A stretch of 64,000 nucleotides of DNA from Saccharomonospora xinjiangensis XJ-54 (GCF_000258175.1 NZ_JH636049.1:1584982-1648981); one strand, 5' to 3'; shown: positions 18,080 to 26,907, counted from the first letter of the stretch. The notes: generated from the letters alone by a model not told the origin. A program made the numbers and translations.

Positions 18080-19363
18080 CTACCTCGGCACCCGCTCGGC
18101 GGGCCAGCTCACGCCGACCACATCACTGGGCCTCGGCACCCGCAGGAAGAGACTGAACGTGGCAGGCCGTTTCGCCGAGAGCTCCAGCCTTCCGCCGTCG
18201 GCCTCGGCGAGTGCCCGCGCCAGCGCGAGTCCCACCCCCGTCGAGCCGCTGCCGGAGAAACCCCGCTCGAACACATGCGACGCGAGATCGTCCGGAATGC
18301 CCGTTCCCGTGTCGGCGACCTGCACCACCACGGTGTTCTCGTTCTCGCCCCTGCGCGCCGTCACCGTGACCGTGCCAGCACCGTGCTTGGCGGAGTTGTC
18401 GAGCAGCACGCCGAGGACCTCCCTCAACCGTCCCGGCGTCGCTCGCGCCCTCAACCCCTCACCCACCCGCAGCCGCAGGGAACGGTTGTGCCGTTTGAAC
18501 ACGGGCCGCCACTCGTCGGCCACCTCGCCGAGCAGCACGGAAAGGTCAACGGGCTCGACCCTCACCTCGCTCGCGGCTCGGGCCGCGGCCAGCAGCTCGT
18601 CGAGCACGGCGGCCAGCCGATCGGCCTGCTCCTGCGCGGTTCGCGCCGAATCGGCGACCTCCTCGTCGGGATGGGTGGTGAGCGCCTCCAGCCTCAGCTG
18701 CAACGCGGTCAGGCGGCTGCGCAGCTGATGGGACACGTCACCGACGAGTTGCCGCTCCCGCTGCACCAACTGCGCCAGCGCGGTGGCCGACGCATCGAGT
18801 GCGTCTGCCACCGCGTCCAGTTCGGCGACGTCGTAGCGGCGCGAGTCGGGGCGGAAATCGCCCGCGCCCAGCCGCACCGCGCGATCCGCCACGTGGCGCA
18901 GCGGCCGTGCCAGCCGCCGTGCCGTCACTGTGGCCACCACGGTTCCCGTGCCCACCGAGAGCACCACCAGCAGCAGCACCGCTGCCGCGACCTGCGTTTG
19001 CTGTGTGCGCATCGGCTGGGCGGGGATCGCCAGCCGCACCGTGCCGTTCTGCGCGATGGGCACGGTCTCCACGACGACGTCCTGCCCCAGCGCCCTCCCG
19101 TACCTCAGAGTTGGCGTGTCAGGGCGGACCACGGTGAGGTTGCCGTTCTTCGGCACCGCAACCCGCACGTGACTGAGGTCGAGCGGGCGGCCGTCCGCGA
19201 GCTGGTCGTCGAGGATCGCGGCGATGCGCTGCGCGCTCGACGCCAGATCTTCCCTGGTGAGGTTGTCCACGAGGAGCCAGCCCGTGACGCCGAGCGGAAT
19301 GCCCAGGGCGACACCCGTCACAGCGACGGCGAGCAGGATCGCGAGCAGGATGCGACGACGCAC
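18080..19363 (-). CDS. Two-component sensor histidine kinase (OmpR-partner type)
   Basis: About 427 residues. An N-terminal TM helix (about 4-30), an extracytoplasmic loop of about 110 residues, a second TM (about 125-148), HAMP (RRLARPLRHVADRA), the HisKA H-box DVSHQLRSRLTAL (phosphoacceptor His), and HATPase motifs DNSAKHG, DTGTGIP and GSTGVGLALA. The GTG start at 19363 has AGAAGG 8 nt upstream and is 10 bp past the response regulator stop; the longer frame would run into that gene. Partner of the response regulator immediately upstream. The signal is unknown. Confidence 0.92.
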   Translation of the reverse strand: MRRRILLAILLAVAVTGVALGIPLGVTGWLLVDNLTREDLASSAQRIAAILDDQLADGRPLDLSHVRVAVPKNGNLTVVRPDTPTLRYGRALGQDVVVETVPIAQNGTVRLAIPAQPMRTQQTQVAAAVLLLVVLSVGTGTVVATVTARRLARPLRHVADRAVRLGAGDFRPDSRRYDVAELDAVADALDASATALAQLVQRERQLVGDVSHQLRSRLTALQLRLEALTTHPDEEVADSARTAQEQADRLAAVLDELLAAARAASEVRVEPVDLSVLLGEVADEWRPVFKRHNRSLRLRVGEGLRARATPGRLREVLGVLLDNSAKHGAGTVTVTARRGENENTVVVQVADTGTGIPDDLASHVFERGFSGSGSTGVGLALARALAEADGGRLELSAKRPATFSLFLRVPRPSDVVGVSWPAERVPR

Positions 19364-19373
19364 GGCCGGCCTT

Positions 19374-20069
19374 CTAGTCGGTGTTGAACCGGAACCCGAC
19401 GCCGCGCACGGTGGCGATGTGTTCCTCACCGGGTCTGCGGGCCGTCCCGTTCGCGGCCCTGGCGAGCTTGCGCCGCAACCACGACATGTGCATGTCCAGC
19501 GTCTTCGACGTCCTCGACGTCTCCGGCGAGAGGTCGTTCCACACCTCGGAGAGGATCTCTTCCCTGCTGACGACCTGGCCCGCCCTGGTGAGCAGCACCC
19601 TCAGCAGCTCGAATTCCTTGTTGGCGAGCGCGATCTCCCTGCCCTCCACGGTGACGACCCTCGCGCCGACGTCCATCCGCACGCCGCCCGATTCGAGAAC
19701 CTCGGGCGCCCTGCGGCGCAGTAGCGCGCGGATGCGGGCCAGCAGTTCGGCCAGCCGGAACGGCTTGGCCACGTAGTCGTCGGCCCCGGCGTCGAGCCCG
19801 ACGACGAAGTCCACCTCGTCGGTTCTCGCCGTGAGCATGAGCACCGGAAGCCCCTGATCGGTGGCGCGCAGCCGCCTGCACACCTCGAGACCGTCCATGC
19901 CGGGCAGCCCGAGATCGAGGACGAGCAGGTCAACCCGGTCCCGTGCCGTGGCGTCCAACGTCGATGGCCCGTCGGCCACCACCGTGACCTCGTACCCCTC
20001 CCTGCGCAGGGCGCGCGACAGCGGTTCGGCGATCGCCGGATCGTCTTCGGCAAGTAGGACCACGCTCAC
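19374..20069 (-). CDS. Two-component response regulator, OmpR/PhoB family
   Basis: 231 residues: receiver domain with acidic pocket LLAEDDP, phosphoacceptor Asp in LLVLDLGLPGMDG, conserved Thr in MLTARTD and Lys in DDYVAKPF; C-terminal winged helix with LRVLLTRAGQVVSREE and HMSWLRRKL and the ending RGVGFRF. The start is the GTG at 20067-20069, preceded by TAAGG; a start at 20096 cannot be excluded. The computed open frame runs on to 21152 but only because it is antisense to hisN. Operon with the histidine kinase; divergent from hisN. Confidence 0.93.
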   Translation of the reverse strand: MSVVLLAEDDPAIAEPLSRALRREGYEVTVVADGPSTLDATARDRVDLLVLDLGLPGMDGLEVCRRLRATDQGLPVLMLTARTDEVDFVVGLDAGADDYVAKPFRLAELLARIRALLRRRAPEVLESGGVRMDVGARVVTVEGREIALANKEFELLRVLLTRAGQVVSREEILSEVWNDLSPETSRTSKTLDMHMSWLRRKLARAANGTARRPGEEHIATVRGVGFRFNTD

Positions 20070-20105
20070 CTTGCCAACCTTACGGCTCACCGGCATGAAA
20101 CCATC

Positions 20106-20909
20106 GTGACCGTGTTGGGATACTCCGTTGACCTGGTCTTGGCCAAGCGGCTCGCGGACGCGGCCGACGCGATCACCACGGCGCGCTTCCGCGCACTCGA
20201 TCTCGGGGTGGATCGAAAGCCCGACCGCACGCCCGTGACGGACGCCGATACGGCCGTCGAGGACGCGGTACGCGACCTGCTCGCCCTCGAACGCCCCGGC
20301 GACGCCGTCGCCGGTGAGGAACGCGGCGGTTCGGCGACCGCGCCCGGCCGGGTGTGGGTGATCGATCCCATCGACGGCACCAAGAACTTCCTGCGTGGCG
20401 TGCCGGTGTGGGCCACGCTGATCGCGCTCGTCGAGGACGGTGTTCCCGTCGTGGGCGTGGTGAGCGCGCCGCTGCTCGGCAGGCGCTGGTGGGCGGCGTC
20501 CGGTGAGGGCGCGTGGCTGCGGGACTCGGCAGGCGAGCACCGGATCTCCGTGTCGAAGGTCGCGGCGCTGGACGACGCGACGGTCTCCACCACCGACCTC
20601 GGCTCCTGGGTCGAACACCACTCCCGCGATGCCTACCTGCGGCTCGTGGACGCCTGCTGGGAAAGCCGCGCGTTCGGCGACTTCTGGCAGCACTGCCTCG
20701 TGGCCGAGGGCGCGCTCGACATCGCCGCCGAACCCATCGTGAACCCGTGGGACGTGGCGCCGTTGCGCGTGCTCGTCACCGAGGCCGGTGGCCGGTTCAG
20801 CGACCTCGCGGGACGTGGCGGCATCGACGGCGGCTCGGCACTCTCCACCAACGGCCTGCTGCACGACCGTGCGCTGGAGATCGTGGCGAGCGGAGGAGGC
20901 GAGGGCTGA
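20106..20909 (+). CDS. hisN: Histidinol-phosphatase / inositol-monophosphatase family enzyme
   Basis: 267 residues of the Mg-dependent, Li-sensitive phosphatase fold: EER at about 76 (metal Glu), IDPIDGTKNFLRG (about 95-107, metal-binding Asp residues), and WDVAPLRVLVTEAGGRF (about 218-234). The DPIDGTKNFLRGVPVWATLIAL pattern (in pieces here) is close to actinobacterial HisN, the missing histidinol-phosphatase of histidine synthesis. Start GTG at 20106, 36 bp from the divergent response regulator. Confidence 0.85.
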   Translation: MTVLGYSVDLVLAKRLADAADAITTARFRALDLGVDRKPDRTPVTDADTAVEDAVRDLLALERPGDAVAGEERGGSATAPGRVWVIDPIDGTKNFLRGVPVWATLIALVEDGVPVVGVVSAPLLGRRWWAASGEGAWLRDSAGEHRISVSKVAALDDATVSTTDLGSWVEHHSRDAYLRLVDACWESRAFGDFWQHCLVAEGALDIAAEPIVNPWDVAPLRVLVTEAGGRFSDLAGRGGIDGGSALSTNGLLHDRALEIVASGGGEG

Positions 20910-20949
20910 CGGGGCTGACGGTCCCGCATCGCGAGCGCGCGGCACACGC

Positions 20950-21222
20950 TCACGGCAGCACGCCGACCGCTCCCCGTGCCACCTGCGCCCACGCGAGCCT
21001 TCCGAACAGGTAGTGGCACGCGACCTGCTCGTTGGAGAACCGGGCCCAGTCGTAGCGGTTGCCCTGCTCCCGCCAGAAAACCTCCCAGGCGACCTCGCCG
21101 TCGAGTCCTTCCTCCTCGGTGCGGAGCAGGCACCACGCGTTGTCGGTCTCACTGCCGATCGAGACGACTTCGCCCGGCACGCCGACGGCGTCCAGCCAAC
21201 GCTTGATCGACTCGAAGTTCAT
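20950..21222 (-). CDS. Probable immunity protein for the TNT-domain toxin
   Basis: 90 residues, acidic, no TM or signal: begins MNFESIKRWLDAVG and ends ARGAVGVLP, with a Trp/Tyr-rich middle (WEVFWREQGNRYDW). Its ATG (21220-21222) overlaps the TGA of the upstream TNT toxin gene (ATGA), so the two are translationally coupled, which is the standard toxin-immunity arrangement. It is only half the size of the known immunity factor IFT of M. tuberculosis (176 residues) and I see no sequence likeness, so the immunity role is an inference from position. Last gene of the four-gene operon 24247-20950. Confidence 0.7.
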   Translation of the reverse strand: MNFESIKRWLDAVGVPGEVVSIGSETDNAWCLLRTEEEGLDGEVAWEVFWREQGNRYDWARFSNEQVACHYLFGRLAWAQVARGAVGVLP

Positions 21223-23462
21223 GCCCTCTCCTCGAACGTGATGTCCGCCAGATGGCCGAGCACCACAAGCTCGGCCGCCGAATACACCGTCCGGTAGCGC
21301 ACACCGCCACCGGGTTGACCGAACCACGGCGCCGACACCGCTTTCCACGCGGGCACCTGCCTGACCACCCGGTACCGGCGGTATCCGCTGCCGAGATGCC
21401 ACGGCGGCAACGAACGCTGCGCGAATCGTGTGCCGTCGGCGGCGAACACGCGGCCGTGTGCCGAACCGAACCGGTCCAGCACCTCTCCCTCCTCCAGCAG
21501 CACCGGCTCGCCCGGTTCGTGACAGCCCTCGGGAAACCGCTCGGGCGGCGGCCACGCGAACTCGGGCCGCTCGCCGTCGCGCACGAGGTAACGACGATCC
21601 CACTCCAGTTCGGAAACCTCCCCGAGCGGATCATGCCCCTCGATCACCTCGGCGGGCACACCGGGCAGCACCTCGGCCGGTGGGGGCGCGGGACGCCTGC
21701 CGCCACCACGCAGAGCGGACAGTGCGGGCTCGACGTCGAGCAGGCCAGAATCCGGGTGATCGTGAGGAGGGAATCGTGCGACGCCGAAGTCCGCCTCCTC
21801 CTCGGGCGCGGGCAACTGCCTCGCCGGGGTGTCGGAGGCGACCGGCAGGTGCCCGATGGGAAACATGTGGACCACGAAGAGAGCGACGACGCTCTCCCGT
21901 TCCTGCCGGGGCGCACCCACCGCGACGGCCGAGGCACCCGGATGCGGCGCGGGCGGCTGGGGACGCGGCGGGGCAGGCGGTGGAGCCGGAGCCTGCTGGT
22001 GCGGAGACTGCTGTCCGGGCTGCGGTTGTCGGGGCTGCGGTTGTCCCGGCGGCTGCTGCACCGGCTGGGGATGCTGCGCTGCCGGGGCTTGAGGCGCTGG
22101 GCCCTGTTGCCCGTGCGGCGCGGCGGGATTCGGTGCGTTCCACTGGACCGCCCTGCCCTGCGGCGGAGCCTGCGCCCCCGGAGCCTGGGGCGGGACGCCC
22201 TGCGGCACCGCACCGAACTGCGCTTGCTGCCCGCCCGGCGCGTACATCGGAGGCTGGACCTGCGCCCCGTAGCCGCCCCACTGCGGCGGCGCCCCGTACT
22301 GCGGCATGTTGGGGACCACGGTGGGGGCCACAGGAGGATGCTGGTAGGCGGCAGGAGGCGGGACGGCGCTCGGCAGGGCCGACGGCGCGAGGCCGGACAA
22401 GTGCGTGTGCCCGACCTGCCCCACGTGTCCAGCCTGTGGACCCGCGAAGGGAGGCTGGCCGCCCGCATCGGGCGGACGCAGGACTGTACCGCTGGGCGGG
22501 GTTGGGGCATCGGCACCGATGCCGGGCACGAACTGCCCGCTCGGTGGTGTGGGCAACTGCGCGATCGCGATCGGGCCGGTGTCCTCGGCGGCGTCGTCGT
22601 CGAGCGGCGGGATGCCGCCGTGCGTTTCCTCGCCCGAATCCGGAAGCAGTGGCTCGTCGGCCGGGTCGAGCCGCTCGGCGATGATCGACTCCGGAAGCCC
22701 GGCGAGGCCGGTGTCCTCCGCCTGCTCGGTGAAACCGGGCTCGGCCGGAACCCCGGCGAGACCGCCGTCCTTCACCGGACCCGCGCCGGTCATCTCCCGC
22801 ACAGCCCCGGCGAGACCGGCGTCCTCCCCCTGCCCCGCGCCGGTCATCTCCCGCACAGCCCCGGCGGCACCTGCTGCGTCACCCACCGCTCCGGCCACGG
22901 CACCGGCAACACCTCCAGGCTGCCCGGCCTGCTCGGCGTGACGCGTGACGCCCTCCACCGGAGCGGCCGAAGACGACACCGCCTCGACGAGGTCCCTGGT
23001 CACCATCCCGAGATCACCCGCCGCGCCGCGCAGCACCGTGTCCACCGCGAGCAGTGCCGAAGGATGTCCTGCGTCGGCGGCCACGAGCGCGGCGTTCCTT
23101 GTCGTCGCCGCGTCCACGAGTCTCCGCACGATCTCCACCTTCGCCCTGCCCACCTGCTCGGCCGCGTTGTCGAGCCGGTCGGCGGCCAGCGTGGCGTTCC
23201 GAGCGGCCTCCGCGAGCGACCCCGAGTCGGGGTCCGCGAGGGTGGCCCACCGCTGCCTCGCGGTCTCGGCAGCGGGGCCGGACATCGCCGCGAGGGCCCT
23301 CTCCGCACACGTGTCCGCCTCACCGGCGAGCGAGGTCAGCTCTCGTGCCGCTTTCCGCCACGCCTCCGCCTGCTCGCGCAACGCGTCCTCGTCGGCTTCG
23401 GGCCAGCTCACCCCGGTCGCGTCCGCGATCCCGGCGAGTTCGGCAGGCAGTTCCACACCCAT
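21219..23462 (-). CDS. CpnT-like secreted toxin with C-terminal TNT (NAD+ glycohydrolase) domain
   Basis: 747 residues. N-terminus MGVELPAELAGIADATGVSWPEADE (given in pieces: MGVELPAELAG, GVSWPEADE) is the WXG100-like helical domain that leads CpnT-type ESX toxins. A long low-complexity linker rich in Pro, Gly, Gln and Ala follows, with an internal duplication (VREMTGAGQGED / VREMTGAGPVKD). The last about 120 residues carry TNT motifs: DRFGSAHGRVF, RSLPPWHLGSGYRRY and APWFGQPGGG, whose Gln is catalytic in M. tuberculosis TNT. TNT domains kill by hydrolysing NAD+. Start ATG 23460-23462 follows GGTAGG; the GTG at 23471 is an alternative. Probably exported by a type VII system located elsewhere. 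Confidence 0.9.
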   Translation of the reverse strand: MGVELPAELAGIADATGVSWPEADEDALREQAEAWRKAARELTSLAGEADTCAERALAAMSGPAAETARQRWATLADPDSGSLAEAARNATLAADRLDNAAEQVGRAKVEIVRRLVDAATTRNAALVAADAGHPSALLAVDTVLRGAAGDLGMVTRDLVEAVSSSAAPVEGVTRHAEQAGQPGGVAGAVAGAVGDAAGAAGAVREMTGAGQGEDAGLAGAVREMTGAGPVKDGGLAGVPAEPGFTEQAEDTGLAGLPESIIAERLDPADEPLLPDSGEETHGGIPPLDDDAAEDTGPIAIAQLPTPPSGQFVPGIGADAPTPPSGTVLRPPDAGGQPPFAGPQAGHVGQVGHTHLSGLAPSALPSAVPPPAAYQHPPVAPTVVPNMPQYGAPPQWGGYGAQVQPPMYAPGGQQAQFGAVPQGVPPQAPGAQAPPQGRAVQWNAPNPAAPHGQQGPAPQAPAAQHPQPVQQPPGQPQPRQPQPGQQSPHQQAPAPPPAPPRPQPPAPHPGASAVAVGAPRQERESVVALFVVHMFPIGHLPVASDTPARQLPAPEEEADFGVARFPPHDHPDSGLLDVEPALSALRGGGRRPAPPPAEVLPGVPAEVIEGHDPLGEVSELEWDRRYLVRDGERPEFAWPPPERFPEGCHEPGEPVLLEEGEVLDRFGSAHGRVFAADGTRFAQRSLPPWHLGSGYRRYRVVRQVPAWKAVSAPWFGQPGGGVRYRTVYSAAELVVLGHLADITFEERA

Positions 23463-23471
23463 GGCAGGCAC

Positions 23472-23810
23472 CTACCCCGCGCGATCCGGCTCGTCGGTGG
23501 CGTTGACCGCGTTCGCGGCGTCGGCGTCGGCGGTGAGGTACGCCGTCGCCGCCTCGGCCAGCGCGGTGCCGAACTCCTCGAACGCCCCTGCCACGCCGTT
23601 CACCTGCCGCAGCGCGTGATCGGCCGCCTCGACGTGCGTGGCCGCGAAACTCTCCCCCACGGCATCACCGCCCCACGGCCGGGGCACGGCCTGAAGCGCC
23701 TCGGCGAGTTCGCTCGCGACGGCACGCGCCCGCTCCGCCAGCGCCGCCAGTTCGCCAGCACCCGCTCTCAGCCTGCTGGGATCGACCTCGAACCCGCCCG
23801 GCGCGCTCAT
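23472..23810 (-). CDS. EspC/WXG100-like small secreted partner
   Basis: 112 residues, mostly helical, beginning MSAPGGFEVDPSRLRAGAGE; the pattern FEVDPxxLRxxA followed by a long helix and a PRPWGGD turn resembles EspC and other WXG100-superfamily partners of type VII secretion. Start ATG 23808-23810 overlaps the stop of the upstream YbaB-like gene (ATGA). Its TAG directly precedes the toxin gene. Probably the secretion partner or chaperone of the TNT toxin (inference). Confidence 0.78.
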   Translation of the reverse strand: MSAPGGFEVDPSRLRAGAGELAALAERARAVASELAEALQAVPRPWGGDAVGESFAATHVEAADHALRQVNGVAGAFEEFGTALAEAATAYLTADADAANAVNATDEPDRAG

Positions 23811-24247
23811 CGGGCCTTGGACCATTCGCTGTCGTCGAGCCAGTTCTGATCCTCGAACGTGTCGTCGGAGTCGTCGAGCGGCTGGACCGCGAGTTCGTCC
23901 TCGGTCAGGTCGGCTGTGCCCGACAGCACCGATCCCGGCTCGGCCACCCTTCCGAGCGCGGGAGCCATGATCTCCTCCGCGCCGCAGAACGCCTCAGCAC
24001 CCGCCTCCCTGGCCGCGCGCACGATATGCGCGGCCAGCTCCGAAGGCCGGTACCGCGTGTACGCCTCGGCGTCGATCACCAGGTCGGTCAGTTCGCCGCG
24101 CGCACCGACCGTGGCCGTCACCAGCCCGTCCGCGCTCTGCGCCGACGCGCTGACGCGGGCGAGGCGCCTGTGCACGTCGGCGAGCTGGTCCCTGCTGCGG
24201 CGGTAGTCGGCGAGCAACTCCTCCACCTGCGCCCGGTGCTCGGTCAC
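23807..24247 (-). CDS. YbaB/EbfC family nucleoid-associated-like protein
   Basis: 146 residues; N-terminal coiled coil (about 1-35), then GLVTATVGARGELTDLVID (the beta-hairpin of YbaB; given in pieces TATVGARGELTDLVID) and a helix AAHIVRAAREAGAEA. C-terminal 50 residues are acidic and specific to this type. YbaB-like proteins commonly start ESX/TNT toxin cassettes in Pseudonocardiaceae. GTG start with GGGGGAGAG upstream. First gene of the toxin operon; 141 bp of promoter space to hmgL, holding two TGATGACG direct repeats at 24276 and 24289. Confidence 0.8.
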   Translation of the reverse strand: MTEHRAQVEELLADYRRSRDQLADVHRRLARVSASAQSADGLVTATVGARGELTDLVIDAEAYTRYRPSELAAHIVRAAREAGAEAFCGAEEIMAPALGRVAEPGSVLSGTADLTEDELAVQPLDDSDDTFEDQNWLDDSEWSKAR

Positions 24248-24388
24248 GGCCTCTCCCCCGACGTCGAAGGGTCACTGATGACGGCTCTTGATGACGACAG
24301 TGGCCCCGTCTTGGACGCGTGGTCCGCCCGATCGGTTCCCGTACCCCATCGGCATCCGTCGTGGACGGCTTGACGACCGGGTCACGCC

Positions 24389-25333
24389 CTATCCCGCGAG
24401 GGCCCGCACGACCCTCGACGGGCTCGGCCTGCCCAGTTGCTTCGACATCCACACGCTGGTCTCGACGAGCGCGTCGAGATCGACACCATGCTCGATGCCG
24501 AGCCCGTCGAGCAGCCACACGAGGTCCTCGGTGGCGAGGTTGCCGGTGGCCGACTCCGCGTAGGGGCAGCCGCCGAGGCCACCGGCGGAGGAATCCACCG
24601 TGGTCACGCCCTTCCGCAGCGCGGCGAGGGTGTTGGCGAGCGCCTGCCCGTAGGTGTCGTGGAAATGCACGGCGAGGTCGCCGACCGCGACCCCTGCGGC
24701 CGTGAAGGTGTCGATCACGTGCTCGACGCTCGCGGCCGTGGCGACGCCGATGGTGTCGCCGAGCGACAGCTGCGAGCACCCCGCGTCGAGCAGGCGCTTG
24801 CCCACGGCCAGCACCTGTTCGGCAGGCACGGCGCCCTCCCACGGGTCGCCGAAACACATCGACACGTAACCCCTGACGTCGAGGCCCGCCTCTCGCGCCT
24901 GGCCGATCACCGGCTCGAACATGGCGAACTGGGCGTCGAGGCCGGAGTTCAGGTTGCGCTGGGCGAAGGTCTCCGTGGCGCTGGCGAACACGGCGATGTG
25001 GCTCACCCCCGCCGCGAGCGCGCGGCTCAACCCGCGCGCGTTGGGCACGAGCACCGGGTAGCGAACGCCGTCGCGCGGCGAGAGCCGGGACAGCAACTCC
25101 TCGGCGTCGGCGAGCTGTGGCACCCACTTCGGGTGCACGAAACTCGTGGCCTCCAGCGTGGTGAGCCCCGCGAGCGCGAGCCGGTCGAGGAATTCCAGCT
25201 TCACCTCGACGGGCACGACGTTCGCCTCATTCTGAAGTCCGTCGCGGGGGCCGACCTCCCAGATCGTCACGCGCGACGGCAACGAACCGTCGGTGCCGAG
25301 TCGTTCGGGAAGGCCGAGTTCACGCACGCCCAT
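24389..25333 (-). CDS. Hydroxymethylglutaryl-CoA lyase
   Basis: Splits HMG-CoA to acetoacetate and acetyl-CoA, the last step of leucine catabolism. 314 residues, TIM-barrel DRE family: WEVGPRDGLQNE (catalytic Arg, Asp), SFVHPKWVPQLAD, the HFHDTYGQALAN metal site and the GGLGGCPYAESATGN cysteine loop, all diagnostic. Start ATG at 25333 follows GGCAGGAGCG; it overlaps the end of the PH-domain gene by 14 bp. No other leucine-catabolism genes are adjacent. Confidence 0.93.
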   Translation of the reverse strand: MGVRELGLPERLGTDGSLPSRVTIWEVGPRDGLQNEANVVPVEVKLEFLDRLALAGLTTLEATSFVHPKWVPQLADAEELLSRLSPRDGVRYPVLVPNARGLSRALAAGVSHIAVFASATETFAQRNLNSGLDAQFAMFEPVIGQAREAGLDVRGYVSMCFGDPWEGAVPAEQVLAVGKRLLDAGCSQLSLGDTIGVATAASVEHVIDTFTAAGVAVGDLAVHFHDTYGQALANTLAALRKGVTTVDSSAGGLGGCPYAESATGNLATEDLVWLLDGLGIEHGVDLDALVETSVWMSKQLGRPSPSRVVRALAG

Positions 25334-25907
25334 AACGCTCCTGCCGTCCGGGTTCGTGACCAGCATCGTCGTGCTCGTCACGCGGTTGATGATCGTCGTA
25401 GGGGTTGTCGTTGACCTGACGGTAGATGTAGGTGTGCATGCGCTCGACCTGGGGGATGTCGTCGAAGGTCAGCGGCTCGTCCGACGCCGACTCGATGATC
25501 AGCGTGCCGCAACCGAAGATGCGGTCAACGAGTCCGTGCTCGAACCGCACGCTATGGATGCGCTGCATCGGGATGTCGATGCCGGTGCGCCTGATCACGC
25601 CTTCCCGCACGATGACCCTGTCCGTGGTGACGACGAAATGGGTGGTTCGCCACCGGACGAACGGGGTGAGCACCAGCCAGATCACGAGGATGCCACCGAC
25701 CGAGGCGACGACGATGGTAGCGACCATGTCCCACGGCGGTTCCAGTTCACCGGCCTTCATGGCGAGCCAGACCCCCGCCACCACGGTCACCAGCAGCACG
25801 AACACGGGGAAGACGAGCATCTTGAAATGTGGATGCTTGTGCGCCACGACGTGCTCGCCCTCGCTGAGCAGACTGTCGGGATAGGCCACCTCGGACACCC
25901 CCACCAT
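25320..25907 (-). CDS. PH-domain (bPH2) membrane protein
   Basis: About 195 residues: a cytoplasmic N-terminus, two TM helices (about 30-52 and 63-85), then a bacterial PH domain with FVVTTDRVIVREG and GIDIPMQRIHSVRFEHGL (given in pieces). The tail is rich in Asp, His and Arg. Same family and place as Rv3278c, between birA and hmgL here. Start ATG at 25905-25907 by family likeness; the ribosome binding site is weak. Role unknown, membrane-associated. Confidence 0.83.
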   Translation of the reverse strand: MVGVSEVAYPDSLLSEGEHVVAHKHPHFKMLVFPVFVLLVTVVAGVWLAMKAGELEPPWDMVATIVVASVGGILVIWLVLTPFVRWRTTHFVVTTDRVIVREGVIRRTGIDIPMQRIHSVRFEHGLVDRIFGCGTLIIESASDEPLTFDDIPQVERMHTYIYRQVNDNPYDDHQPRDEHDDAGHEPGRQERYGRA

Positions 25908-25997
25908 TTGTGCTTGGCCGCAGGCCTCACCGTACCGCGTACGACGGCATTCCACGCCCGTCCACGGCGAGGCCCACGTGGCCGTGTCGCACGGGGG

Positions 25998-26846
25998 CTA
26001 GCCCGGAAGCGACCTCAGGTGGATCACATCGGCGGCGAACACCGTGCGCCGCCCCTTGCCCTCCTCATCGACCACGAGCGCACCCGCCGGATCGACGTCA
26101 ACGGCCGTGCCGAGCCGCGACTGCGCACCGGCCACTTCGAGCCGGATCCGCTGCCCGAGAGTGGCGCAGCGCTCGCGGTACTCGTCGAGCAGACCGGCGG
26201 CCGCGAGGTCACCGCGCGCCTGCCGCCACGGCAACTCCCGCTCGTGCAGCGCGGCCAGCAGCAAGGCGGCCACGTCGGTGCGGTCGGTGGTGCGGGCCCG
26301 CTGCTCGGCGAGCGAGGTGGCAGGCAACCCGCCGGGCCCCGGCCGCACGGTCTGCCCCGTGCGGCTGTCCCGCAGCGGCAGCACGTTCACCCCGATTCCC
26401 AGCACCACGGCCTGTTCGTCGGAGGACACGGCCTCGGCGAGCACCCCGGCGCACTTGGCGCGCTCCGGGCCGGCGAGGACGTCGTTGGGCCACTTGAGCA
26501 CCGCGTCAACGCCGAGAGCGTCCGTGACGTCGGTCAGCGCGAGCCCCGCGACGGCCGCGAGTGAACCCAGAGCGGCCATGGGCACCTCGGCGGGTCGCAG
26601 CAACACGCTCAGGTACACGCCCTTGCCGGAAGGCGACACCCAGCCCCGCCCCCTGCGGCCTGCTCCGGCCGTCTGCTCCTCGGCGATTAGCACGGTTCGG
26701 TCGGGAGCGCCCTCGGCCACCGCCGCCCGCAGATCGGCGTTCGTCGATCCGGTCCTCTCGACGACGTCGATCGCGGCGTAGGGGCCGACCGGTGCGAGCA
26801 ACTGTGAGCGCAGCCTGCTCACGTCGAGGTGTCGCGACGCTGTCAC
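25998..26846 (-). CDS. birA: Biotin-[acetyl-CoA-carboxylase] ligase, class I (no HTH)
   Basis: Activates biotin to biotinyl-AMP and attaches it to carboxylase carrier domains such as AccA3 here. About 282 residues: catalytic domain with GSTNADLR, AGAGRRGRGW (biotin-binding loop), LKWPNDVL and GIGVNV, plus a C-terminal SH3-like domain. No N-terminal helix-turn-helix, so not a repressor. Start is uncertain: GTG at 26844-26846 has GGAGG only 2-3 nt away; GTG at 26855 is possible. Divergent from pccB, whose product family needs the biotinylated partner. Confidence 0.93.
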   Translation of the reverse strand: MTASRHLDVSRLRSQLLAPVGPYAAIDVVERTGSTNADLRAAVAEGAPDRTVLIAEEQTAGAGRRGRGWVSPSGKGVYLSVLLRPAEVPMAALGSLAAVAGLALTDVTDALGVDAVLKWPNDVLAGPERAKCAGVLAEAVSSDEQAVVLGIGVNVLPLRDSRTGQTVRPGPGGLPATSLAEQRARTTDRTDVAALLLAALHERELPWRQARGDLAAAGLLDEYRERCATLGQRIRLEVAGAQSRLGTAVDVDPAGALVVDEEGKGRRTVFAADVIHLRSLPG

Positions 26847-26907
26847 ACCCTCCACCCTAGACAGGAGCCCGACCCGGCGATGGCACGCCCGGTGAGATTC
26901 CCAACGC

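Noticed and set aside
21252..23849. 865-codon plus frame antisense to the toxin
   Set aside because: Mirrors the Pro/Gln/Gly-rich linker of the toxin and has no motif of its own.
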